Below are positions 43,465-51,396 of a stretch of DNA of 64,000 bases, one piece after another. Position numbers and translations under genes: made by a program. Under the pieces are notes generated by a model. The model ran no database searches. It was not told where the DNA came from and was given only the letters and a program-made list of their open reading frames with translations. The stretch is from Roseovarius sp. THAF27 (GTDB lineage Bacteria; Pseudomonadota; Alphaproteobacteria; Rhodobacterales; Rhodobacteraceae), in the NCBI RefSeq assembly GCF_009363655.1, contig NZ_CP045393.1, forward strand, positions 4,131,116 to 4,195,115, written 5' to 3'. The number at the start of each line of letters is the position of its first letter. The stretch's first letter is position 1.

Positions 43465-44952
43465 CTATTTTTCCGTCTCTGCCGGCTTCGGTTCCTCGAC
43501 GATTTCGGCGTCGTCGATTTCCGCGTCGGTCGTATCATCCTCGTCGATGGTCTCATCGGGCGTGGTGTGATCCTCGACCGAGCCGATGATGAGCGGCAGC
43601 ATCTCGATGCCCGTGGACGAGGCGACCGAAGATGCCGGCGGCGCGCGCCAGCTGAGCGTGTCGAACGCGTGGCAGTTGCTGCAGGACGGCGCCCATTCGG
43701 GGTGGATGTGGTGACAGTTCTCGCACACCCATTGCGGCCCGCGCGGGGCCGACAGCGCCCGTGCCAGCCAGCCTTTGACCACGCTGTCCGACGCGCCTTC
43801 GCCACGCTCGATGGCGGCCATGATGGTCAGCGCACGCGCATCGGGATCTACCTCGGCCAGATCCCCCAGCGCACGGCGGGCTGCGGGGAAATCCTCGGCC
43901 GCAAGGTGCAGTTCGGCGTCGATCAGGCGGGTTTCGCGGTGATCGGGATGAGTCTTTAGCAGTCTGGCGAACCGCTTGATGCGGGCCTGCGGCGTCTCGT
44001 CGGGCTCGATTTCCGCGAAGGCGGCGGCAAGGTCCGGGTGCGGCTGGGCATCCCATGCCTTCTTGATCACGCGGGTGGCGTTGCGCTTGTTGCCCTGCTC
44101 CATATAGCCGCGGGCGGTCAGCACGGCGGCCGGTACGAGATCGGGCGAGAGCTTGTTCGCCTGGATCGCCGCCTCGCGCGCCTCGATGCTCTTGCCTTCG
44201 TCGAGGATGTCGCGCGCCTCGGAGAGCGCCAGCACCGCGTCGCGGCGGCGATGCACGTCGCGCGGCAGGTTCCCGGATTTCAGCTTGGCACTGAGGGTTT
44301 CGCGCGCGCCTTTCCAGTCGCCGGTCTGCGCCTGCAGTTTCAGCAGGGTGTCCTGCACTTCCTCGTGCTTGGGCTTCAGCGTGAAGGCGGTCTTGGCCAG
44401 CTTCAGCGCGGTGTCGGTTTCGCCGTCGGCCAGCTTTTGACGCAGGATGCCGCGCACACCCACGAAACGGGTCTTCTCGTTGGTCAGAAGGCGCTTATAG
44501 GTCTCCTCGGCCTTGCGGCGGTTGCCGGACATCTCTGCGGCTTGCGCGGTGATCAAGTTGGTCAGCGCGGGCTTGTTGAGATAGCGCTCGGCCTTGCCGG
44601 CCTTGGCCATGGCCAGCTCGCCCTCGCCAGAGGCCAGCGCCATCATCCCCTCGGACAGGGCCTGATAGCCTTTCTCCTGCCGATTGCGCTGGAAATAGCG
44701 CGACAGCGCGGTGTCGTCCCCGTTGATGAAATGCAGCACAGCGACCAGCAGCGATACGATCTTCAGCAGCAGCCAGACGGCGATGACAAGCAGGGCAAGC
44801 GCGATCACGGCCATCAGCGGGGTCAGGTTGAATTCCTGTCCGGCCATGACGATGCGCACGCCGCCGTCGAGTTCGAGCAGGTAGATCGCGCTCCAACTGG
44901 CCGCGGCGACGAGGCCGATGAAGAGAACGATCTTGATGACGGACCACAGCAT
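43465..44952 (-). CDS. hemY: HemY-like membrane TPR protein
   Basis: A 495-residue inner-membrane protein of the HemY type found in the haem synthesis cluster; its role is not well defined. Two N-terminal membrane segments (about residues 5-27 and 42-64) are followed by the HemY_N signature region and tetratricopeptide-like helices up to about residue 400. A C-terminal zinc-ribbon-like motif has WVCENC and CSNCHAF, and the tail is very acidic. The start at 44952 gives the usual N-terminus; an upstream frame extension is rejected. It follows the hemX-like gene by 20 bases and tRNA-Thr lies just after it. Confidence 0.88.
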   Translation of the reverse strand: MLWSVIKIVLFIGLVAAASWSAIYLLELDGGVRIVMAGQEFNLTPLMAVIALALLVIAVWLLLKIVSLLVAVLHFINGDDTALSRYFQRNRQEKGYQALSEGMMALASGEGELAMAKAGKAERYLNKPALTNLITAQAAEMSGNRRKAEETYKRLLTNEKTRFVGVRGILRQKLADGETDTALKLAKTAFTLKPKHEEVQDTLLKLQAQTGDWKGARETLSAKLKSGNLPRDVHRRRDAVLALSEARDILDEGKSIEAREAAIQANKLSPDLVPAAVLTARGYMEQGNKRNATRVIKKAWDAQPHPDLAAAFAEIEPDETPQARIKRFARLLKTHPDHRETRLIDAELHLAAEDFPAARRALGDLAEVDPDARALTIMAAIERGEGASDSVVKGWLARALSAPRGPQWVCENCHHIHPEWAPSCSNCHAFDTLSWRAPPASSVASSTGIEMLPLIIGSVEDHTTPDETIDEDDTTDAEIDDAEIVEEPKPAETEK

Positions 44953-44972
44953 TCTTTGAATTCCCCCCGGCC

Positions 44973-46391
44973 TTAGTTCAATGTCTCGCTCAGCGACTGG
45001 GCCGCGCCCACCGCTTCGAGCCGTTCTGCCGCCCGGCCGGCCCAATCGGACAGCTCGGCGCGGCCTTCTTCGGGCAGCGTCTCGATCTCCGCCAGTGCAT
45101 CCTGCAGCCGGCCGTCGCGCACGGCGGCCTCGGCCCGGGACAGCACCGCGTCGGGATCGTCCCCTTCGCGGGGTTCCAGCGACCGCACGCCAAGCTGGCT
45201 CTTCAGAAAGCCCTTGAGTCCGGTGCCTTCGCCGGTGACCTCGCGCGACGCATCCAGCGCGGCCCGGGCGGCGTCGGGAAAGCTTTCCTGCAGGCTGGGC
45301 AGGGTTGCGACCCCCTCTTCGGCGACGGAGGTCAGGGTACCCGGCACCTCGACATCGGTGTCCTGCAACTCGGCCACCGCGCCGGCAAACCCGGTGCCGT
45401 TGTCGAGCGCGGCCTGAACGCGGCTGATCGCGGCGCGTTTCATCGCGGCGACCGCGGCCTCGTCGGCGACGGTTTCGGTCTGCATGGCCTGGGCGATCAA
45501 GTCCTCGAGTTCGGCGCGCTGCGCGGCGAATTCCTCGCGCGCGGCATTCAGTTCGTTCTCGTAGGCGGCGATGGCGGCGGCGTCGGCGCTTTCGGAAACC
45601 GGGCGCTGCTCGACATCGCCCAGCCGCGCGGCGAGGTCCTCGATCCGTTGTTCTGTCTCTGCCACGCGGTCGGACAATGTTCCGAGCGCTTCGACCTGCG
45701 CCTGAAGCGCGCTGTCATCGGTATTGGTGATGCCGCCCACCTTCTCGGTCAGGGCGTCGATCGTGTCGGCCTGCTCCTCGACCCTTTGGTTGAGGGCGCC
45801 GACATCCCCGATCAGAACCTCGTCGCGCGGGATGACTTGCTGCGCCACGCCGAAATAGGCGGCGGCAAAGCCGATGGCGCCCGCAACGACGCCGCCCAGG
45901 ATCATGCTTCCGGCGCCGGCCCCCTTTGCGGGCTGCGGTGCCGTGGCGGGCAGGCTGGTGGCGGGTTCGGTCGCGGTGGGGCTGCTGCCGGACCCTGCCG
46001 CGTCCGAGGTCTCGCCGTCGGAAGTCTCGTCAGTGTCAGCGCCCATATTCGTGGCGGTTTCCGACGTCACGTCGTGCGCGGGCGTATCGGTGCCGGATGT
46101 CTCGGCGGCAGGCTCTTCGGTGTCGCCGTCGCCCTTGGTCATCGCGTCGTGCGCAGGCGTTTCGGACTGCCCCGATGCAGGTTCTTCGATGCCGGAGTGG
46201 CTGCCCGCCGGTTTCGTGTCCGGGGTCGCATCGGTGGTCGCGCCGGACGCCTCGACCGTGTCGTCGCCTGTGGGCGCGACGGTATCGTTGTCGGTGGCTT
46301 TAACGGTGTCTTCCGGCTGCGCGGTCTCGTCTTCCTTCGATGCGTCCATGTCGAGCGGTGTCTTTGCCCCGGACGATGGTTTCTTTGCCAC
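44973..46391 (-). CDS. HemX/mitofilin-like membrane protein
   Basis: A 472-residue protein between hemD and hemY. Residues about 1-145 are a disordered stretch rich in Asp, Glu, Thr and Ala. A single membrane segment follows (AGSMILGGVVAGAIGFAAAYFG is about residues 140-162). After it come a coiled-coil region (about 190-310, LNQRVEEQADTIDALTEKV) and a C-terminal helical domain like bacterial mitofilin/HemX proteins. The start is a GTG with AGAGG seven bases upstream; an ATG nine codons earlier is less likely. It may shape membranes or support haem enzymes; function is not proven for this family. Confidence 0.85.
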   Translation of the reverse strand: MAKKPSSGAKTPLDMDASKEDETAQPEDTVKATDNDTVAPTGDDTVEASGATTDATPDTKPAGSHSGIEEPASGQSETPAHDAMTKGDGDTEEPAAETSGTDTPAHDVTSETATNMGADTDETSDGETSDAAGSGSSPTATEPATSLPATAPQPAKGAGAGSMILGGVVAGAIGFAAAYFGVAQQVIPRDEVLIGDVGALNQRVEEQADTIDALTEKVGGITNTDDSALQAQVEALGTLSDRVAETEQRIEDLAARLGDVEQRPVSESADAAAIAAYENELNAAREEFAAQRAELEDLIAQAMQTETVADEAAVAAMKRAAISRVQAALDNGTGFAGAVAELQDTDVEVPGTLTSVAEEGVATLPSLQESFPDAARAALDASREVTGEGTGLKGFLKSQLGVRSLEPREGDDPDAVLSRAEAAVRDGRLQDALAEIETLPEEGRAELSDWAGRAAERLEAVGAAQSLSETLN

Positions 46392-46436
46392 GTGAAAACC
46401 TCTTTCGAATCTTGCCATTGCAGCCTGCCAGAAAGC

Positions 46437-47168
46437 TTACTGTGCGGTGCTTCCGCTCTCAAGCCGATTGGCATCAGACCAAAGTTGCGCGACGCAGGAC
46501 AGCATCGCGGGTCTGTCGGGCCGCGCCGCCACACTGATCCTTGCCGCTCTGTTCCGGGGAAAGATCCCCGCCACGGCCTCGCTGATCGCCGCGACATGCA
46601 AGTTAGCGCCTTTCGGCAGCGCATCTAGCAAAAGCTGGGCACTTCGCGGCGAAAAAACCGGCGCAACCACGATACCGTGCCTTTTCACGCGGTCCAGCGC
46701 CTTTTTCGAAAGGGCGCAGGGCAGCTGGCGATAGACGATGGCCTCGTGCGTCTCGGTTCCGGCGGAATTCAGGTATTGGGCGAGGTCGAACGCGATGGGG
46801 TCTCCACGCAGGTAGAGGCACGGAGTGGCGGCAGAGGCGTTGCGGATATCCTGCGCCAGTTCCTTGCCCGTGCCGGGCCCCACGACCGGATCAAAGCCGT
46901 GTTGTGCTGCGACCTTGCCGGTGCCGGTGCCGACGACGTAGCAGGCGAAATCCCGGCACCGGGTGGCCGTGGCAAAGCTTTCGACCGCGTGAGCGGAGGT
47001 GAATATGAGCGTCCTGTAGGGTGCGAGGTCGGGCAAGTCCGTCGACATCTCGATCCGCAGAAGCGGCGCAATGCATACGTCCGCGTCCCGGCCCAGCTTA
47101 TCCTCCAGGTCGGCTGCGAAGGCGTCTGCCGCGTCCCGGGGGCGTGTGATGAGGATCAGGGGCGACAT
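46437..47168 (-). CDS. hemD: Uroporphyrinogen-III synthase HemD
   Basis: HemD closes hydroxymethylbilane to uroporphyrinogen III in the haem and chlorophyll pathway. The 243-residue protein starts [21 protein letters not shown] and has the family pieces [13 protein letters not shown] and [18 protein letters not shown]. Sequence identity in this family is low, but position before hemX-hemY and divergent from tsaD agrees. It is divergent from tsaD across 71 bases, which must hold both promoters. hemC is not in this window. Confidence 0.9.
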   Translation of the reverse strand: MSPLILITRPRDAADAFAADLEDKLGRDADVCIAPLLRIEMSTDLPDLAPYRTLIFTSAHAVESFATATRCRDFACYVVGTGTGKVAAQHGFDPVVGPGTGKELAQDIRNASAATPCLYLRGDPIAFDLAQYLNSAGTETHEAIVYRQLPCALSKKALDRVKRHGIVVAPVFSPRSAQLLLDALPKGANLHVAAISEAVAGIFPRNRAARISVAARPDRPAMLSCVAQLWSDANRLESGSTAQ

Positions 47169-47239
47169 GGACGCTCCGGAGTTGTTTGCGCTCCCTTGCG
47201 GTGTTACCTGCCACAAGGGCTTGGCGCAACGGGCGTGAA

Positions 47240-48334
47240 ATGACGGACAACCTGACGATCCTCGGGCTGGAGAGCAGCTGCGACGACACCGCGGCGGCGG
47301 TCGTGCGGATGCGCGAGCACGGTGCGGAGATCCTGTCGTCGGTCGTTCTGGGGCAGGACGACCTGCACGGCTCCTTTGGCGGCATCGTCCCGGAAATCGC
47401 CGCACGCGCACATGCCGAAAAGCTGGATATCGCGGTCAATGAGGCTCTGAACCACGCTGAAACGTCCTTGGATCGCATTCAGCTCGTGGCCGCGACGGCG
47501 GGGCCGGGGCTGATCGGGGGCGTGCTGTCAGGCGTGATGACGGGCAAGGCCATCGCCGCCGCGCGGGGTCTGCCGCTCGTGGGCGTCAACCACCTTGCGG
47601 GGCACGCTTTGACGCCAAGGCTGACGGATGGTCTGGCATATCCTTACGTGATGCTTCTGGTTTCGGGTGGTCATTGTCAGTTTCTGCTGGTCGAGGGAAG
47701 CGACCGTTTCACGCGGCTGGGCGGCACCATCGACGACGCACCTGGAGAGGCGTTCGACAAGTCCGCGCGCTTGCTGGGCTTGCCCCAGCCCGGCGGCCCG
47801 AAGATCGAGCGCGAGGCCCGGGCGGGCGATGCGGAGCGGTTCCGTTTCCCGCGGCCCCTGCTGGACAGGCCAGGCTGCGACATGTCGTTTTCCGGGTTGA
47901 AAACCGCGCTGCTGCGCGCCCGGGACGAGGTGATCGCCGAGAAGGGCGGGCTGACACGGCGGGACCGGGCCGATCTTTGCGCCGGGTTCCAGGGTGCGGT
48001 CGCAGACGTGCTGCAGGAAAAGACGCGGCGTGCCCTGACCGAGGCCGGCAGAATCCTGTCCGCGCCGCCGGCGCTGGCCGTTGCCGGTGGCGTGGCCGCG
48101 AACCAGTTCGTTCGCAGTGGGTTAGAGACTGTTTCAAGCGAATTCGGCGTGGCTTTCGTTGCACCCCCGCTGGCGCTCTGCACGGATAACGCGGCGATGA
48201 TCGCCTATGCCGGCGGGGAACTCTTCCGCGCGGGGCGGATTGACGACATGACCCTGGCCGCGCGTCCGCGCTGGCCCTTGGACCAACGCAGCCCGTCCCT
48301 TCTGGGCGGGGGAAAGAAAGGGGCGAAGGCATGA
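47240..48334 (+). CDS. tsaD: tRNA threonylcarbamoyladenosine synthase subunit TsaD
   Basis: TsaD transfers the threonylcarbamoyl group to adenosine 37 of ANN-reading tRNAs, with TsaB and TsaE. The 364-residue protein begins [16 protein letters not shown], has the metal-binding HxxxH in [14 protein letters not shown] and further ASKHA-fold motifs [15 protein letters not shown] and [14 protein letters not shown]. The ATG at 47240 fits the family start; an upstream frame to 47186 is not needed. Its stop overlaps the gpsA start (ATGA). This gene order is common in Rhodobacterales. Confidence 0.97.
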   Translation: MTDNLTILGLESSCDDTAAAVVRMREHGAEILSSVVLGQDDLHGSFGGIVPEIAARAHAEKLDIAVNEALNHAETSLDRIQLVAATAGPGLIGGVLSGVMTGKAIAAARGLPLVGVNHLAGHALTPRLTDGLAYPYVMLLVSGGHCQFLLVEGSDRFTRLGGTIDDAPGEAFDKSARLLGLPQPGGPKIEREARAGDAERFRFPRPLLDRPGCDMSFSGLKTALLRARDEVIAEKGGLTRRDRADLCAGFQGAVADVLQEKTRRALTEAGRILSAPPALAVAGGVAANQFVRSGLETVSSEFGVAFVAPPLALCTDNAAMIAYAGGELFRAGRIDDMTLAARPRWPLDQRSPSLLGGGKKGAKA

Positions 48335-49290
48335 TCGCGGTGATCGGCGCCGGTGCATTCGGAACAGCGCTGGCCGTTTCCCTGGCCCGAAACGGCCCGA
48401 TGACCCTGTGGGCGCGCGATGCCGAGCAGGTGCGCGAAATCCACGCGTCGAGGCAGAATGCGCGACGTCTGCCCGGCGTCGACCTGCCGGGCAATATCGC
48501 GGTTTCAGCCGATATAGAGACTATATTGCAGGCCGAAATCGTGCTGCTGTCCGTTCCGGCGCAAAAGCTGAGACGCTTTCTGGAGACTTGCGGCGAAACC
48601 CTGGCGGGCAAACACGTGGTCGCCTGTTGCAAGGGGATGGAGCGCGGCACCGGGTTGAGGCCGACGCAGATCGTCGCCGAGCATGTGCCCGACGCCATTC
48701 CCGCCACCTTGACCGGCCCGTCCTTTGCCCATGATATCGCCCGCGGCCTGCCGACCGCGCTGACCCTGGCATGCGCAGATGAAAGCGCCGGCGAACGCCT
48801 GCAGATGCGACTGACGACGCCGAACATCAGGCTCTATCGCACCACGGATGTCATCGGCGCAGAGCTTGGTGGCGCGCTGAAGAATGTCATCGCCATCGCG
48901 TGCGGCGTGGCAATCGGTGCCGGGCTGGGGGAGAGTGCGCGGGCGGCGCTGATGACGCGCGGTTTCGCCGAGCTTGTGAAGGTGGCGGAAAAATATGGCG
49001 CAAAGGCCGAGACCCTGGCCGGGCTTTCGGGATTTGGCGATCTGGTGCTGACCTGCACGTCAGAGCAGTCGCGCAATTATCGCTTTGGTCAAAGCATCGG
49101 CGCGGGCGATGCGTTTGACAGCGGTGTGACGGTCGAGGGCGCGGCGACGGCCCAGGCGCTGGCGGAGATGGCGCAGGAGACCGGCCTGGACCTGCCGATC
49201 ACCCGCGTCGTGACCGGGCTGGTCAGTGGTGAATTGAACGTGCGCGACGCGGTCGATATGCTGTTGCAACGTCCATTGAAGGAAGAATGA
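48331..49290 (+). CDS. gpsA: Glycerol-3-phosphate dehydrogenase [NAD(P)+]
   Basis: GpsA reduces dihydroxyacetone phosphate to sn-glycerol-3-phosphate for phospholipid synthesis. The 319-residue protein has the cofactor loop [36 protein letters not shown], the catalytic Lys in [20 protein letters not shown] and the substrate motif [19 protein letters not shown]. Length is normal. It overlaps tsaD by four bases, and the next gene starts one base after its stop, so the four genes form one operon. Confidence 0.97.
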   Translation: MIAVIGAGAFGTALAVSLARNGPMTLWARDAEQVREIHASRQNARRLPGVDLPGNIAVSADIETILQAEIVLLSVPAQKLRRFLETCGETLAGKHVVACCKGMERGTGLRPTQIVAEHVPDAIPATLTGPSFAHDIARGLPTALTLACADESAGERLQMRLTTPNIRLYRTTDVIGAELGGALKNVIAIACGVAIGAGLGESARAALMTRGFAELVKVAEKYGAKAETLAGLSGFGDLVLTCTSEQSRNYRFGQSIGAGDAFDSGVTVEGAATAQALAEMAQETGLDLPITRVVTGLVSGELNVRDAVDMLLQRPLKEE

Positions 49291-49560
49291 ATGCTGATCG
49301 CCCTGATTGCCCGGGACAAGCCCGGCGCCCTGCAAACCCGTCTCGACAACCGTGACAAGCACGTGGCCTATCTGAAGGACAGCGGCATCGTCAGCCAGGC
49401 CGGCCCGCTCCTGGATGCCGAGGGGGGCATGATCGGGTCGCTGGTGATTCTGGAGGTGGAAGACATGGCCGCCGCCGAGGCATGGGCGGCGAAAGATCCC
49501 TACAAGGCGGCCGACCTTTTTCAGAGTGTCGAGCTGATTCCCTGGAACAAGGTGATCTGA
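49291..49560 (+). CDS. YciI family protein
   Basis: An 89-residue YciI-like protein with a ferredoxin-like fold. The conserved His-Asp pair is in RDKHVAYLKDSG, and the late motif DPYKAADLFQSVELIPW is typical. The family is thought to include small catalytic or ligand-binding proteins; no function is established for this type. It starts directly after the gpsA stop and is translationally coupled to it. Confidence 0.92.
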   Translation: MLIALIARDKPGALQTRLDNRDKHVAYLKDSGIVSQAGPLLDAEGGMIGSLVILEVEDMAAAEAWAAKDPYKAADLFQSVELIPWNKVI

Positions 49561-49563
49561 GCC

Positions 49564-49983
49564 ATGCGCTATTGGCTGTTCAAATCCGAGCCGTCGACCT
49601 GGAGCTGGGACCAGCAGGTGGCGAAGGCCGATGCCGGCGAGGAATGGGACGGCGTGCGCAACTATCAGGCGCGCAATTTCATGCGTGACATGGCCGTGGG
49701 TGACCGCGGGTTCTTCTATCACAGTCAAACGGAAAAGGCGGTGGTCGGCACGGTCGAAGTCATCGCCGAAGCGCATCCCGACAGCACGACCGAGGATGAC
49801 CGCTGGGAGTGCGTGGACATCAAGGCGCTGGAGGCCGCGAAGACGCCGGTCACCCTGGACATGGTCAAGGACGACCCGCGCTTGTCCGACATGGTGTTGG
49901 TGCGCAACTCTCGCCTGTCGGTGCAACCCGTGACCGAGGACGAATGGACCATCATTTGCGGGATGGCGGGCCTGACGCCCTAG
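49564..49983 (+). CDS. EVE domain protein
   Basis: A 139-residue single-domain EVE protein (MRYWLFKSEPSTWSWD, then GVRNYQARNFMRDM and GFFYHS). EVE domains bind modified bases in DNA or RNA through an aromatic pocket, related to the YTH/PUA fold. Stand-alone forms next to YciI and gpsA are usual in alphaproteobacteria; here it is probably a housekeeping RNA- or nucleotide-related protein rather than a defence module. It ends the tsaD operon, and a strong hairpin lies 38 bases after it. Confidence 0.93.
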   Translation: MRYWLFKSEPSTWSWDQQVAKADAGEEWDGVRNYQARNFMRDMAVGDRGFFYHSQTEKAVVGTVEVIAEAHPDSTTEDDRWECVDIKALEAAKTPVTLDMVKDDPRLSDMVLVRNSRLSVQPVTEDEWTIICGMAGLTP

Positions 49984-50020
49984 GATGCAGACCTCTCGCA
50001 GGTTCGCATGGAAAAATCGT

Positions 50021-50057
50021 ACGGAGGGTATCGCGCGTATCTGCCGATACCCTCCGT
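50021..50057 (+). terminator. Strong hairpin after the tsaD-gpsA-YciI-EVE operon
   Basis: A perfect 13-base stem (ACGGAGGGTATCG / CGATACCCTCCGT) with an 11-base loop follows the EVE stop by 38 bases. No T-tract follows, but stem length makes transcription termination or mRNA protection likely. Confidence 0.7.
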
Positions 50058-50241
50058 TGCCCCACGTGCTCCCTACGCACCACACGTGTCACTGGAATTG
50101 GTTTCGGCCATACTGGCGCGATCTATCCCTTGATACCATTTCCGCGAGGGAATCTCAAAAGCCAAGTGCAGGGCATTTGCTTCAAATGCTCTGGTCTCCC
50201 CGCGGGGATCCGCCGCCGCGTAACGCGGAAAAATTGATCTG

Positions 50242-50279
50242 TTAACAATCGAGTAAGCCGCGGTCTGCTAACGATTGTT
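50242..50279 (+). promoter_or_regulatory. CtrA-like site and inverted repeat upstream of the motB remnant
   Basis: TTAACAATCGAGTAA (50242-50256) fits TTAA-N7-TTAA at 7 of 8 positions. It is interlocked with a perfect inverted repeat AACAATCG (50244-50251) / CGATTGTT (50272-50279). The remnant of motB begins 25 bases further on, so this was probably its control region; CtrA drives motility genes in Rhodobacterales. The flanking gene-free bases from 50058 to 50241 show nothing else. Confidence 0.4.
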
Positions 50280-50303
50280 TCGGGTGAGTAAATAGGTGGT
50301 GAG

Positions 50304-50480
50304 ATGAGTGCGTCTGGTGACAACGCCGCGCCGGTCATCATCAAACGGAAAAAGGTCACGGGCGGTGACGGGCACCATGGCGGTGCCTGGAAGGTCGCGA
50401 TAGCATATTCCTTTACTTGCGGCGCTTTGCGCCGGTCCAATTGCACCGCTGTCACGCGGTTGCCTCGAAAGTCGTTCTGA
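50304..50480 (+). pseudogene. motB: 5' remnant of flagellar motor gene motB
   Basis: The ATG at 50304 opens a 58-codon frame whose first 34 codons read as a MotB N-terminus: a short polar lead, APVIIKRKKV, a Gly/His-rich turn (GGDGHHGGAWKVA). Intact MotB continues YADFVTAMMAFFLLMWLL, the proton-channel membrane segment, but here the text changes abruptly to IAYSFTCGALRRSN and stops at 50478. The plug, membrane segment and peptidoglycan-binding domain are absent. This is best read as the broken edge of a deletion or rearrangement beside flagellar genes. The 144 bases after it carry no gene. Confidence 0.7.
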
Positions 50481-50624
50481 CGTGTGCGATGCATCTGATT
50501 GGCATCGCGCCATCCGTTTCCGGACGCAGGCCGAGAAATGCCGTTGAACTGCTAAGAGACCCTTAACACCGGCCGCTCGCTTGATGGGCATTTGAGACAA
50601 ATGACTGCCAAACGGCTTCGAGCC

Positions 50625-50984
50625 TCACGCCCGCTTCTCCAGTTGGCGGGCGACTCGTGCGTCGATGGTCTTCTTCTGTCCGTCCTCGCCGTAGGTTTCG
50701 AGGGTCCGGCGCACCTTTCTCACCGCGGCGAGTCGCGCCGACGCGCGCCGGATGCCTTGCAGCGCGCCGTCAAGCAATGTCTGGTTGCGCGTGAGCTTGT
50801 CCTGGATCTCGGACATCGGGGCGGCATGGGACGCATCGAGATCGCTCAGCGCGTCGATCAGGCATTCCTTTTTCCTGATGATGCCCGACATTTCCTGAAG
50901 GTTGCCGTCCAGGACGGCTTGGCGCTCGAAATCGAGCAGCCGGTCCAGTTCATCGATCAGGGTTTGGGCGGAAGTCTCACTCAC
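50625..50984 (-). CDS. FlgN-like flagellar export chaperone
   Basis: A 119-residue helical protein. Residues about 5-75 form long amphipathic helices (LIDELDRLLDFERQAVLDG, then IIRKKECLIDALSDL), and near residue 98 is the short TLETYGEDGQK segment, which resembles the FlgN family tail. FlgN keeps the hook-filament junction proteins FlgK and FlgL ready for export. The start is a GTG that overlaps the end of the rod-binding gene by eight bases. Sequence similarity is weak, so the call rests also on its flagellar context. Confidence 0.7.
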   Translation of the reverse strand: MSETSAQTLIDELDRLLDFERQAVLDGNLQEMSGIIRKKECLIDALSDLDASHAAPMSEIQDKLTRNQTLLDGALQGIRRASARLAAVRKVRRTLETYGEDGQKKTIDARVARQLEKRA

Positions 50985-51282
50985 CTTGTCTCTCCATGAT
51001 TGACCTCAGAAAATGTTCGGACAGACCAATGCCCCCTGCTTGCGCAATCCTGTCGGCAAGGGCCTGCCGGTGGAACGAGGCGAACTGGTCCTCGCCCGCG
51101 CCGCCGGAAAACGAACTGGCCTGCTCACCAAGGCCGGCGGCCTTGAGCATCTCCGCGAGGAAAGTCGCCTCGAGCTTCTGGGCGGCCTGCATCGCGGCGG
51201 CGTGACGACGCGCGTCCGCCGGTGTCGCAGGCTGCGTTGTTTGTGGGTCGAGTTTCGGCCCGATGGGTAAAAAAACCGTCAC
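50977..51282 (-). CDS. Flagellar rod-binding protein (FlgJ N-terminal domain type)
   Basis: A 101-residue protein equal to the rod-binding domain of FlgJ without the muramidase half, the usual form in Rhodobacterales. The signature is AQKLEATFLAEMLKAAGLG and later FASFHRQALADRIAQAGGIGLSE. The start is a GTG at 51282 with GGAGGA upstream; a longer frame to 51405 would overlap fliK. It caps or scaffolds the flagellar rod in the periplasm. It is divergent from fliK across 114 bases and is coupled to the FlgN-like gene. Confidence 0.88.
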   Translation of the reverse strand: MTVFLPIGPKLDPQTTQPATPADARRHAAAMQAAQKLEATFLAEMLKAAGLGEQASSFSGGAGEDQFASFHRQALADRIAQAGGIGLSEHFLRSIMERQGE

Positions 51283-51396
51283 CAGAATTCCTCCAATGCA
51301 GTGAACTCTCCGCCATTTGACATCAAAGCGGTAAAGAACTGGTAATTCCGATCTGCGAAGTTTTCCGGGCTGAGGAAGAAATCCCGGAGCTATTCG

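Noticed and set aside
49564..49983. EVE-domain protein as part of a defence system
   Set aside because: It is in a conserved operon with tsaD, gpsA and YciI, with no restriction or toxin gene nearby.
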